A DNA stretch of 64,000 nucleotides from Bacteroidota bacterium (lineage in GTDB: Bacteria; Bacteroidota; Bacteroidia; AKYH767-A; OLB10): positions 258,639 to 322,638 of the forward strand of contig JADJOA010000003.1 in the NCBI GenBank assembly GCA_016714005.1. The letters are read 5' to 3'. The translations under genes and the position numbers were made by a program. The notes under the pieces were generated by a model. The model saw nothing but the letters and a program-made list of their open reading frames with translations, was not told the DNA's origin and did not search any database. Positions 27,411 to 38,300 of this stretch are shown here, piece by piece; position 1 is the first letter of the stretch, and each line of letters opens with the position of its first letter.

Positions 27411-27752
27411 ATGGATTCGATAGAATTCAGTAAGCAGATAAGACGCGAAACTTTAAAAATGGTTTTTGCAGCAAAAGCTTCTCATGTTGGTGGTGCTCTC
27501 TCAATGGCAGATTTACTGGCAGTCCTTTATGGTAAAGTTTTGGATATTGATCCTCTTGAACCAAATGCTAAGGAAAGAGATAGGTTTTTCTTGTCAAAGG
27601 GTCATGCCTGCACAGGGTTGTATGCAACTTTGGCGCTTAAAGGTTTTTATGATCCAAAAGAACTGAATTCTTATTCCCAAAATGACAGCATTTTTCTTTT
27701 CAAATCTCCAACACAAGATCAATTGAACGAAGCATTAAAACAACAGGATTAA
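27411..27752 (+). CDS. Transketolase N-terminal subunit, internally deleted
   Basis: The first ~95 residues match the N-terminal (TPP-domain) subunit of split transketolases: F-A-A-K-A-S-H-V-G-G-A-L-S-M-A-D, then D-R-F-F-L-S-K-G-H-A. After Y-S-Q-N-D-S-I-F-L the sequence jumps to F-K-S-P-T-Q-D-Q-L-N-E-A-L-K, which resembles the C-terminal end of a full-length subunit (~270 residues). About 150 residues, including the G-D-G ... N motif that binds the thiamine-diphosphate metal, are therefore absent, and the deletion is in frame. The protein could not function as a normal transketolase half. An assembly collapse or a true deletion are both possible. The C-subunit starts right after this stop. 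Confidence 0.82.
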   Translation: MDSIEFSKQIRRETLKMVFAAKASHVGGALSMADLLAVLYGKVLDIDPLEPNAKERDRFFLSKGHACTGLYATLALKGFYDPKELNSYSQNDSIFLFKSPTQDQLNEALKQQD

Positions 27753-28646
27753 ATGAGGACAGCTTTTATAAACCAATTAGTAGAGGAAGCTAAAACTAAT
27801 GATAAAATATTTTTAGTCGTTGGTGATTTAGGTTATTCAGTTGTTGAGCCATTTGCGGAGCAATTTCCAGACAGATTCCTGAATGCTGGGGTAGCAGAAC
27901 AAAATATGACAGGTATTGCTGCAGGTCTGGCAATGGAAGGCTATAACGTGTTTACTTATTCTATTGCAAATTTTCCAACCTTACGTTGCATGGAGCAAAT
28001 TAGATATGATGTTTGCTATCACAATCTCAACGTTAAAATTGTATCCGTTGGAGGAGGCTATGCTTACGCTGCATTAGGCGCATCTCATCATGCAACGGAA
28101 GATATTGGGATGATGCGAACTATCCCTAATATGATAGTAAGTGCTCCCGGAGATCCTAATGAAGCCAAAGCATTAACTACTTTCTTTTCTAATTATAACG
28201 GGCCTGCATATTTAAGGTTGGGAAAGGCTGGTGAGCCATTAGTGCATCAAAATAAAGTTGAGTTTAAAACACCTTGTTCTTTAAAGATTAAGGAGAACGG
28301 TTCTACAGCTATACTATCAACAGGTGGTGTTTTAAAATATTGTTTTGATTTTGTAAACACTAATCAAAGTAAATTTTCTTTATATAGTTTCCCTTTTATT
28401 AAGCCTATAGATTTTGCATTACTGAAATTCATTTGTACGAAATATAAAAATATAATCACTGTTGAGGAGCATCAGAGAAGTGGAGGTTTTGGTTCTGCAG
28501 TTTTAGAAGCGATAAATGACCTTATAGAAAAAGAGGAGATATTATCTACTCCTTTAGTAAAAAGATTAGCTATACCCGATACTTTCGTTTCAGTTGCTGG
28601 TTCTCAAGAGTATTTAAGAGAAAAGGCGGGAATTATACTTGGTTAA
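27753..28646 (+). CDS. Transketolase C-terminal subunit
   Basis: This 297-residue protein is the pyrimidine-binding plus C-terminal part of a split transketolase. Visible motifs are V-V-G-D-L-G-Y-S-V, F-L-N-A-G-V-A-E-Q-N-M-T-G-I-A-A-G-L-A, and G-A-S-H-H-A-T-E-D-I-G-M-M-R. The catalytic E of A-E-Q-N is present. The stop of the N-subunit abuts this ATG. In sugar clusters such pairs are linked to adding two-carbon units to keto-sugars, as well as to ordinary pentose chemistry. The frame is intact, unlike that of its partner. Confidence 0.9.
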   Translation: MRTAFINQLVEEAKTNDKIFLVVGDLGYSVVEPFAEQFPDRFLNAGVAEQNMTGIAAGLAMEGYNVFTYSIANFPTLRCMEQIRYDVCYHNLNVKIVSVGGGYAYAALGASHHATEDIGMMRTIPNMIVSAPGDPNEAKALTTFFSNYNGPAYLRLGKAGEPLVHQNKVEFKTPCSLKIKENGSTAILSTGGVLKYCFDFVNTNQSKFSLYSFPFIKPIDFALLKFICTKYKNIITVEEHQRSGGFGSAVLEAINDLIEKEEILSTPLVKRLAIPDTFVSVAGSQEYLREKAGIILG

Positions 28647-28650
28647 TGAT

Positions 28651-29740
28651 ATGAGTAAATTACTCACCATCTCCATCCCGACATGGAACAGGGCTAAACT
28701 ATTAGATGACCTTTTAAACTCCCTGTGTAATGATTTAAAGAAATACAAGTTGGACACTCGTGTTCAGATTGTTGTGTCTAACAACGCTTCGGATGATAAC
28801 ACCGAGCAAGTTGTTAGTAAATACTCTTCACTACACAACTTTATCTCATACAACAAAAACACTATTAACATAGGCGCTAAATCCAACGTTCTAAAATCTA
28901 TGGAATTGGCAAATACTCCTTTTGTTTTTTTTATTGGAGATGATGACAAATTAAATGTTGCCAGTTTATCTTTCATTCTTGATATACTGGAAAATAATAA
29001 TGATGTTGGTCTTTTGTTAGATTCCAGCAAGTCGAAATTTCAATTTAGAGATGAATTAAAAGAAAATTGAATTACCTCAATTAACTGAACATTTTTTCTG
29101 GTACATGGGCAATGCTGGTTTTTTCATTGTTCGTAGTAACTACATTAAAGATGGGCTCTCTGAATATGGTTATGATTTTTTTAATGAATGCTGGCCTCAA
29201 ACACAGCTAACGCTGATAGGGTTAAGTAAGCAGAAGGATCATCGCTGCTATGTGGGGGACTTTTCAATTCCGGCTGAAAGTAGCCACGGTGAAGTAATGG
29301 TATATTCCTCTTTTTATCTATGGAGAACTGTTATTTATGATTTACGAATGTCAATAGAAGCATTAACAGGAATTATTGCGCCTGAAGTTTATCAGGGAGC
29401 ATTGAATAATATGAAAAAAAGTGTCAAACAAAACGTATTAAATATTCTTCAGTGCGGAGTTTTTGTTGATGAAACAGAAGCAAGAAAAAAAACGCTGGCG
29501 CATATCAGGCAGCACCAGCATTATTTTAAAGGAAGTGAAAAGTATGCTTACCTTTTAGTTGCTTTTGTTTTGTCTTTGCCGCAAGCAATAAGTAAAACCT
29601 TATCAAATATTTTTATATTTCTAATCAGGGGTAAGCATGGAATTAATAAGAAAAACAAATTTGTAATTGCTGAACTGGCCAAAAAAACCGAACAGAAGAA
29701 AAATAAAGAATCGATAAGAACATTGGAATTTGAAAAATAA
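28651..29740 (+). CDS. Family 2 glycosyltransferase (one frameshift)
   Basis: The N-terminal part has the GT-A signature: I-S-I-P-T-W-N-R-A-K-L-L, V-S-N-N-A-S-D-D-N-T, and F-I-G-D-D-D-K (a D-x-D-type metal motif). The frame changes at the A-rich bases 29058-29066; removing one A joins R-D-E-L-K to I-E-L-P-Q-L-T-E-H-F. The C-terminal ~200 residues look helical with a hydrophobic segment (L-L-V-A-F-V-L-S-L-P-Q). I choose the ATG at 28651 (MSKLLTISIPTWNR); a TTG lies 12 bases upstream. It ends the rfb operon. It probably transfers a deoxysugar to the repeat unit, but donor and acceptor are unknown. Confidence 0.85.
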
Positions 29741-29770
29741 AGTGTAGTTTTAAATTCTAAAAGTGCTGTA

Positions 29771-30975
29771 ATGAAAATTAAAGTTGCTCCCTGGATTCTT
29801 CTCACCTCCCTTTTTCAAAATATCAACGCACAAGGAGTATGGTTTCAACTCAGTAATTTTGGTGGAGGCAATCGAGAAATTTCATATTGGTTTCAAAACG
29901 GTAATTATGGATTCGTTGGTGGTGGGAGAAACAATGGAACTGCTTATAGTGATTTATGGCAGTATAATTCTACCAATGATTCTTGGACTCAAATGGCTAA
30001 TAAGCCGGGAGGAGATGTTTATAGTCCAGGTGTATTTGTTATAGGCGATACGGCTTTTGTAATATCCGGTTGGAGCGGGACTAATATTGCCTATCATACG
30101 GTGTGGTCATATATTATTTCAACTAATTCATGGTCTCAAAAAAATAACTTTCCTGGTTCTGCTCGTTATTCTGCAATTGCTTATAGCTTGAATGGTAAAG
30201 GCTATTTTGGTACTGGGTATGCCCCTTACACAAATGACCTTTGGGAGTACGACCCATTGATGGATTCATGGTCACAGCAGCCTAATTTTCCGGGTAGCGC
30301 AAGACAGCATGGAGTTGCTTTAACTATAAATGGAAAGGCTTATTACGGATTAGGCTATAAAAATGGAACCAGCTACAATGACTGGTGGGAGTACGATCCT
30401 CTCGTTGGTAATTGGGTTGCCAAAACGAATTTTCAGGTGGTGGAAGACGTGGTGTGTCTTATTTTGAAATGAGAGGTAAGGCTTATTTAGCTACTGGATT
30501 TGATGATATAAATTACTACAGTGATCTGTGGGAGTATGACCCATTATCAGATGCTTGGACACAGTTAAATCCTAACATTCCTGTTGCTGGTAGATATTCT
30601 GGATTTGGTTTTGGATTTAATGGCTGTGTTTACATTGGTGGAGGTTCTAATAATGGTGTTGTTTCTCCTAATGAATTAGGCGATGTATGGAAATACTGTT
30701 TACCCACCGGTTTAAATGAAGGTAGGACTCAAAATTTTAATATTTCACCAAATCCTACAACCGGTATTGTTGATGTGTTTTTTTCAAATAGAGTAAACAG
30801 AGAGACTTCTTTTGAGATTTACTCTAATGAGGGTAGAAAAGTTTTTGCTAAACAGATTGTGCAAGGTATCAACAAAAATATTTTTGATCTGAATTATTTA
30901 GAGCCGGGAATTTATTTCTATCTGGTAAAGGAATCTAACTTGAAAATTGGATCGGGTAAATTAATGGTGAGATAA
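29771..30975 (+). CDS. Secreted kelch-repeat protein with T9SS sorting domain (kelch 3, one frameshift)
   Basis: Signal peptide M-K-I-K-V-A-P-W-I-L-L-T-S-L-F-Q-N-I-N-A precedes kelch repeats of the same kind as kelch 1 and 2 (N-D-L-W-E-Y-D-P-L, N-F-P-G-S-A-R). The frame shifts in a T4 run at 30430-30433; adding one T joins N-F to S-G-G-G-R-R-G-V-S-Y-F. The C-terminus has a T9SS domain (I-S-P-N-P-T-T-G-I-V-D-V-F ... G-I-Y-F-Y-L-V). Corrected length is about 400 residues. It follows the rfb operon by 30 bp on the same strand, and kelch 4 follows with a one-base overlap. Confidence 0.85.
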
Positions 30976-32167
30976 TGATGTGCAATAGAAGCCTGTTTTT
31001 AGTTACTTTGATCTTCTTTACTTATAGTAATTTATTTGCGCAATATACATGGAATCAAAAGGCCAGTTTTTTAGGAGGTAACCGATATGCACCTGTAGGT
31101 TTTTCTATTGGAACCAAAGGTTATTTGGCAACAGGGCGTGATGACAACTCTATTTGTCTGAATGATCTTTGGGAATATGATCCAATAACAAACGCTTGGA
31201 CTCAAAAAACAACCATGCCTGGGCAGGGAAGATTTGCAGCTGTTGCTTTTGTAGTAAATAATGTTGCTTTCGTAGGAACTGGCTGGACAACCACCAACGC
31301 GCCACTTTATGATTTTTATAAATACGATCCTGTTTTAAATACATGGTCGTCTATCGCAAATTTTGGCGGGTCACCTCGCTACACCGCCATTGCATTTGCA
31401 ACTAGTAATAAGGGCTATGTCGGAACAGGCTACAGCCCTTTAGTTAACGATTTTTGGGAATATGATCCTGTACTTGATTCATGGACTCAAAAAGCAAATG
31501 TAGGTGGTTCACCGAGGCAAAGTGCAGTTAGTTTTGTTATAAGCGGAAAGGGGTATGTAGGATTAGGGTATGATGCGGCAGGAGGAAGTTTTTCTGATTT
31601 TTGGCAATATGATCCAGCAGCTAATCAATGGTCTTCAATTGCTAACTATGGAGGTTTAGCGCGTCATGGCGCATCAGCGTTTGTACTAAATAATCTTGCA
31701 TATGTTGGTACAGGTTCGGATGATACACAACATTTCAATGATTTTTGGATATATGATCCATTGGTTAATTTCTGGTCTCAAACAACTTCTTTTACAGGAT
31801 GGCACGAAGAAGAGCATCAACATTTGTTATTGATAGCATTGTATATCTAGGTTGCGGAGCAGATTCGATTAATTTAAATGACTTCTGGGAATACGCCCCC
31901 TTAGTGAGCACAAGTGAAATACAAAGTCAAAACAATATTTCAATTGTTTATTCAAATAACTTTATTGAACTATATTTTTTAGCCCGTGAACCAAATATCC
32001 AAACATTAAAAATATTGAACTTAAATGGAGTTGAGGTTTTCTCACAATCAATAGAATCAAGGACAGTAAAAATTTCAAAAGAAAAATTTCAAAACGGAAT
32101 TTACTTTTATGCATTGTCAAATAATGCCTCTTTAATAAAAAGTGGAAAACTGATTATTGTGAATTAA
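30975..32167 (+). CDS. Secreted kelch-repeat protein with T9SS sorting domain (kelch 4, one frameshift)
   Basis: The start overlaps the kelch 3 stop by one base. The protein has a signal peptide (CNRSLFLVTLIFFTYSNLFA-Q), kelch repeats (D-F-W-E-Y-D-P-V, R-Q-S-A-V-S-F-V) and a T9SS-like tail (L-N-L-N-G-V-E-V-F ... G-I-Y-F-Y-A-L). The frame is lost near 31796-31802; one extra base restores T-G-M-A-R-R-R-A-S-T-F-V-I. The corrected length is about 397 residues, matching kelch 1. It converges on the C5-epimerase-like gene with a four-base overlap. Confidence 0.83.
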
Positions 32168-33944
32168 TTTTTTGCTGTAATACTTTTTATCGCTGCATCC
32201 TCTCCTTCCCTTCTGGCAATCACTAAAAACCTAAAATACTTGTTGTCGTTGGAGCTAATGGTGGTTGAAGTTGTCTTAAAAAACTTGTCCTGTATCCATG
32301 TTTGCTTTATTACTGTAAGACTGTCTTTGGCTTCTTTGTAAAAAACAATAAAATCTTTAGTTGAATTTAGTGTTACATCAAATTTTAATTGAGAGGTATT
32401 GCTTTTAATAATTCCTGTTTGATAATGAAAAAAATCAGATATCTGTTGCTTTGTTTGCCCGTAGCATTCAATATCCTCAAACTGCCACTCCATTACTTGC
32501 CGTAAGCCGCTAAACATTATTTTAATGCCGGTTACTTGTGGCTGATTAACTAAAACAGCAATTGATTTTTGGCTTCCTGAAATATGATTGTACTTAAGCT
32601 GTTTCCAACCTTTTTTTTCATTTTGCATATAATACACAATCAGCCCACTAAAGACAGTTGTATCTGTACTTCTGAATTTTAATTTTATTCTGTCTAGATC
32701 AATAGGCTCCTTCAGTTTAAAATAGACGGAACGATTGGACTCTGACCTTTCAATCGTATTTTTTATGGCGCAAACGGTAGCTTTGTTGTTATCAAAAAGT
32801 TTTTTAGTTTGAATATTATCTGTGAGGCTGCTGCCAAATTCCCTAATTTTTTTCAGCGTATTTAATTATGGTTACATTCGGCTCTACTGTAAATTTTCCA
32901 TCATTAAAATTGAGCGGCACCGAAAAAATTATAGTCAGTTAATTTACAACCAACCGTTTCGTAAGGCTTATTATATGCATAGGTACTCCAAAGCATATAT
33001 TGGTTTTTAAAGAAAATATCGTTGGTAATGTTATAAAGAAACTTCATTTCAAGAATCTGCCATTTCATATAACCATTTGCAACAAGGCGCCCATCTCCCC
33101 TGTTATATTTAAGCCATGTTCCGGTATCATAAAATTTAATAGAAGCCTTTGCAGAAATTATGGAAGAGTCATAAAGGCATCTTGTTTCAAAATCGTCAGG
33201 AAATAAGTTCACATAGTCATGCAAAGCTACTATTGAAAGAAAAAAACCGTTTAATACTAACTTCTCTTGTTTTGAATTAGGATACTCTTCATACCACAAA
33301 TGCCCCTCGGGAGTTTTTGTCATAGTCCCCTTATCCTTTTCCATAGGAGCAACCATAAAATTTTTTAGTTTAATAATAAGTGTAAGAATTGTTTCATCAT
33401 TTGTAAGTGCATAATACCTAACTAAAACAGATATAGCCTCACTCTGAGCAAGCGCGGAGTACCATGGTGGTTTTAAATCATGAAATGTAATATGGTAAGG
33501 GTAACCAACCTTATCACCATCAAACTCCCGATATTTTGTAGAATCGCGCAGGTATTTAATCTGAGCTAAAAATGCAGTTTTAAATTTCTCGTTCCCGGTT
33601 GCATTATATTCATCATAACAGTACAAAGCGTAATGACATGCATTAACCGGATGGTAATTTTTATTTGTTAAATGAACTCCAATACTGTCAAAAGACCGTG
33701 TGGAATTCTTTTCCCATTGATCCTGATTAAATATTTCGTAAATGCAGGCATATTGTTTAATCCACCCAAAATCACTTACTGGCTTATACTTACTGTTGTC
33801 ATAGTTTGTTTTTTCCTGACGTGAAACATTAAAGGAAGTAAACAAAACAATTGATGTTGCAATTAAAACAATTATTGTAAAAATTTTTATTGGGGGTTTC
33901 ACTTTTACTATTGATTTAATTTTTTTAGAAGTATTTTTTGGCAT
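32164..33944 (-). CDS. Glucuronyl C5-epimerase-like membrane-anchored protein (two frameshifts)
   Basis: The first ~345 residues match the C-terminal catalytic domain of D-glucuronyl C5-epimerase: W-Y-S-A-L-A-Q-S-E-A-I-S-V-L-V-R-Y-Y, G-H-L-W-Y-E-E-Y-P and L-N-G-F. These enzymes invert C5 of glucuronic acid to iduronic acid in heparan-type chains. An N-terminal single membrane helix (F-T-I-I-V-L-I-A-T-S-I-V-L-F) suggests an anchored periplasmic enzyme. Shifts in A6 (32923-32928) and T7 (32847-32853) separate it from a ~230-residue C-terminal part with no recognised family. After correction the whole may be one protein of about 590 residues; two adjacent genes is the alternative. Confidence 0.7.
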
Positions 33945-33952
33945 TCAAGCAG

Positions 33953-35793
33953 CTATGCAACATTTTTTATCCAGTAATTAAGTGAAGCAATTCGCCATAT
34001 TAATTGTGCATGGGCATTGTTTCCCTTTTTATATTCATCAACCAACTGTTTTACTTTTTCTTTTCTTAATAAATTATTGTTTGAAAAATTAGCTTCAAGC
34101 AAATGTGATAACGGGCCACGCAGCCATTTATTTTCTCCAGGTGTAACAAAGCCTTTCTTGTCTTTGCGATTGTAAACCGCATCTGGCAAAATTCCTTTTA
34201 ACGATTCTCTTAAAATATATTTGGTTGTAATTCCATTTATCTTGTCCTCGTTATTTAAAGTAAACGCAAACTCAACTAAGCGGTGATCTAAAAACGGCAC
34301 GCGCGATTCTATTGAAAATGCCATGCTATTTCTGTCTTCGTACTGCAACAAGGATGGCAGGCTGGTATTAAACAAAAGTTGAAAAAGGAAATTGTCGGTT
34401 TTGCTTCCTTTTACTTTTTCTAATTCAAAAACTTTTTTTGAAGAACTTATGTTGGCAGTGAAAGGGTGGTAATGTTTATACTCTGTTGAATATAACTTCT
34501 GTTCATCACAAAGTAAACTCATGGCACTTTTTCCTAAATGCGCAAAAATTGCTGAGGAAGATTTTCCTTGCGCAGAATTTACATGTTTTGAAATGTTGAA
34601 TGCGGAAGAAAATTTTAATAGAGCCATCATATCGGCTATAACACGATAAAAGGTGTGCATGTAACCACCAAGATATTCATCGCTACCCTGTCCATCTAAC
34701 ACCACTTTTATTTTATGCTTTGCAATAAGTTTCATTAAAAAATACTGCGAAATAAAAGATGAACCTGCAGCGGGAACATCTGCATGGTGCATTGCCTTTG
34801 CGAAAGCTTCGGCTACATCATCATTTGTTGGTTTAAAATAATGAGGCTCTATAGCAGGAAATTTTTTATCACCTCTTGTATAAATGGTCGCTCATCCACA
34901 TCACCGCTTTCATCGTAATATATACTGAATGATTTATAAGGATGTCCCGGATTTAACTCCTGCACCATGCTCACAATTGCAGAACTATCTAAGCCCCCAC
35001 TAAGGCAGCTTGCAACAGGCACATCACTTCTCAAGTGCAACTTTATGCTGTCTTCAAATAATTTGCGGAAAGTATTTTTCTTTTCTTTAAAATTTAAGCT
35101 TGAATAATTGCCCGTAGTAACATTCCAATACCGGTTGATATTTAATTCTCCTTTATCTTTTGTGCATATTAAAGAATGCGCTGCGGGAAGTTGCTTTATC
35201 TTTTCAAAGTAAGTTTCATCATCGTAACTCAACCAACCCAGCTGTAAACCGCGTGCCACCTGTTTAAGATTGATGTCATTTCTGAAAATTGGTGACTGCT
35301 TCAGCGCTTTTATTTCACTTGCAAAATAAAACCTGCCATCACTAATCATGTAATAAAAAGGTTTTATGCCAAATCTGTCGCGCGAGCAAAAAATATCTCC
35401 ATTTTCCGTATCGTAGATTACAAATGCCCACATGCCCACAAATTGCTTCACACAATCTGCACCCCATTTTTTATAAGCAGCACAAATTACTTCAGTATCA
35501 GAATTGGTTCTAAAGCTATGCCCTTGCTTTATTAAGTCTGATTTTATTTCTAGGTAGTTATAAATCTCACCATTAAAAATGATTATATATTTTTCGTAGT
35601 GAAATGGCTGATTCGCTTCTTCACTTAAATCAATAATGGAAAGACGATTATGCCCCAGCCAAACTGAATTGTTATTATAAATGCCACGAGCATCAGGTCC
35701 GCGATGCGAAATTGCTTGCAGCATTTTCTCCAACACAACATTTGCATTTTCATTAGAAATTTTTGGATCAATAAAACCAGCTATGCCACACAT
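33953..35793 (-). CDS. Asparagine synthase (glutamine-hydrolysing) family amidotransferase (one frameshift)
   Basis: The protein starts M-C-G-I-A-G-F-I with the N-terminal nucleophile Cys of the class II glutaminase. It then has R-G-P-D-A-R-G, the ATP-binding S-G-G-L-D-S-S and R-V-P-F-L-D-H-R-L-V-E-F. A T6 run (plus strand 34862-34867) lacks one T; restoring it joins E-V-I-K-K to F-P-A-I-E-P-H-Y-F. Corrected length is about 613 residues. Members of this family in polysaccharide loci often amidate uronic acids rather than make asparagine. With WecB upstream and a glucuronyl epimerase-like gene downstream, an amidated uronic acid is plausible (inference). Confidence 0.88.
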
Positions 35794-35798
35794 TAATA

Positions 35799-36973
35799 TT
35801 ATGAGTTATGAATTTGTGGAGCTACAATATTTGAAACAATTTGCTTGCAAATAAATTCTGCTGCATTGCCATCACCAAATATTGAAGGGAACTGCAAGTC
35901 GGTTTTTGAATTAAAGAAGGTAAAAGCATTTTTAATTTTGGTTTTGTTGACGCCACAAATTTTTGCTGTTCCTTGTCTTACCAATTCAATCCATTCGGTT
36001 TCGTTTCTTAGAATAATGCATGGTTTTTTAAAGAAGTAACTTTCTTTTGCACGCCTCCGCTATCAGTAATTATTAATTTACAGTTAGTCTCAAGCGCAAT
36101 TATGTCAAGAAAAGGAATGGGAAGAATTATTTTTAATCTTTTATTGTCGTTTATCTTATTAAAAAAACTTTTGCTAAACAAAGATTCCATCATTTTTCGC
36201 GTGCGCGGATGCAACGGAATCACAAAATCAATTTCCCTTTCTTCCGCAATTTCCACAATGGATTTAAAAATGTTGGTAAGGTTAACGGTATTGTCGGTAT
36301 TGTTTTCGCGATGGATGGTTACTAACACAAAATTATCTTTTGAAATGCCAAGCTGTTTAATAATTGTTGATTCGCTTTCAGCCTTTTCTTTAAAGTATAT
36401 GCTGTTATCAAACATAACATCGCCACAATGAAATACAGCAGGATTATCAATGGTAAAAGGAGGTTTGGCGTTTACTGCAAAATTTTCCTTTGTGAGATTT
36501 TTTACAGCAGTAACAGTTGGTGCAAATAATAATGTTGAAACATGATCGCAGCAGATGCGGTTAATTTCTTCAGGCATTTTTTTATTAAAAGAACGCAAGC
36601 CAGCTTCAATATGCACAACCGGAATAAACATTTTAGATGCAGTAAGGGCAGCAGCCAATGTTGAGTTTGTGTCTCCATATACTACAACTGCATGAGGTTT
36701 TTCTATGCTCAAAACTTTTTCCAGCTCTGTTATCATCATTGCCGTTTGCTGAGCATGTGTTTGAGAACCTACACCAAGGTTGTATTTTTCTTTGGGTATT
36801 TCAAGCTCATCAAAAAACACTGCCGACATGTTTTCATCGTAGTGCTGCCCGGTATGTACAATAACTTCTTCTATTTGATTACTGAAAGAATTTTTTATCA
36901 CACGGCTTAATGCAGCAGCCTTTATAATTTGCGGGCGCGCACCTACTATGGTTACCACTTTTAACTTACTCAC
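35799..36973 (-). CDS. wecB: UDP-N-acetylglucosamine 2-epimerase (one frameshift)
   Basis: WecB interconverts UDP-GlcNAc and UDP-ManNAc in the cytoplasm. The N-terminus reads VVTIVGARPQIIKAAALSRV, followed by V-H-T-G-Q-H-Y-D and V-V-Y-G-D-T-N-S-T-L-A-A-A-L, and S-G-G-V-Q-K-E near the end. The frame breaks in T4 at 36045-36048; one extra base restores K-E-S-Y-F-F-K-K-P-C-I-I-L-R-N-E-T-E-W. The C-terminal frame continues to 35799, giving about 391 residues, a normal length. The start is GTG. It lies 11 bp downstream of a glycosyltransferase. The product could be further oxidised to ManNAcA for an acidic polymer. Confidence 0.92.
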
Positions 36974-36983
36974 GAGAATGTTA

Positions 36984-38283
36984 TCAGGCTGTTAAATTAT
37001 TTAATAATTGTGAAAGACTACCAGTAAGATTTTTTCTTGAATATTTTTCTGTATTGAAACTTTCAGCTTTCAATTCATTTTTTAAAAACTTTAAATAATA
37101 ATCTTTAACAATGTGCTTAATCTCATCCCTATTATCGTAATGAACTACACTGCCTGCATTTGTATCTTTAATAATTTCAGCAGCATCTCCATCAATAGGT
37201 CCAACACAAAGTATAGGACGCTTTGCAAGCATATATTCAAATAGCTTTCCTGTTAAAATTCCTTTTTGATTTTTTGTTCGGTTAACAACCAGAAGCAAAA
37301 CCTGCGCCTGCTGCTGAGCGGTGGTTACTTCGGTGTGCGGTAAATAATCTTTCTTTAAAAAATATTTTAGCAAATCATATTTAATTAAATTATCTGTAAC
37401 AGAAATATCGGCTTTGCCTATTAACTCTATCTGCAAATGATTTGCAAAATCTTTCTCTTCTGCTACTAAATCCTTTAAAGCTTGCCACAAACACTCGGGG
37501 TTACGTGTTTTGGTCATGGATCCAATATGGGCTATGGAAAATTTTTTATCCAGCACAACATTTCCGGCAGGTACATCATGCTCATCATAACCATTAGTAA
37601 TTACTTCTACTTTCTTTTTGTATGCAGCTTCAAATTCATCCTTCATGGTCTTACCCACTACGCTAACAACATCTGCACTATTAATAACAGATGCTTCCAT
37701 TTGATGGTGCTTCTTATCAGCATACTTCGTAAGTTTTAAATCAGCATAATAATCAATGTTTGTCCACGGATCTCTGAAATCAGCAAGCCACTTGATGTTG
37801 AGTTGCTGTTTTAACTTTAATCCAATTAAATGCAAACTGTGTGGTGGCCCGGTGGTAATTACGGCATCAATATTATTCTGCGGAATGTACCTAAGTAAAT
37901 ATTTTACAGAAGGTTTAATCCAAAAAATTCTTGCATCAGGAATAAATAAATTTCCGCGCAGCCAAACAGATATACGTTCAGCCAATCCCGGTTTTTTCTT
38001 TTCGGTTAAAAAACCGGTATTGATTTTATCGGTTGACTTTTGACCAATAAATTTTTTATAGAGAAGGTAAGGCTCCCAAATTTTTGTTTTAATAACAGTG
38101 AGATTTTCCGGAATATCCTTCTCAAGCGTATAATCCAATTCGGGATATTCTCCATTTTTAACTGTATAAATAACAGGTTCCCAATTATAATCGCCTAAAT
38201 ACTTTGCAAACTTAAGCCATCGTTGCACACCACCACCTCCGCTGGGGCCAGTAGTAAGTTATGATGAGGACTTTTTTTTTCAC
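36984..38283 (-). CDS. Glycosyltransferase, GT4-like (one frameshift)
   Basis: Restoring one G in the G4 run at 38244-38247 extends the N-terminus to a GTG at 38283 and gives K-K-K-V-L-I-I-T-Y-Y-W-P-P-A-G-G-G-G-V-Q-R-W, a typical GT-B opening. Later motifs are L-A-D-F-R-D-P-W-T, V-I-T-N-G-Y-D and K-L-F-E-Y-M-L-A-K-R-P-I-L, as in family 4 transferases of Bacteroidota polysaccharide loci. Corrected length is about 433 residues. It is followed by wecB after 11 bp, so it is part of the same operon. Donor and acceptor are unknown. Confidence 0.88.
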
Positions 38284-38300
38284 AACAATCCTCAATACAA

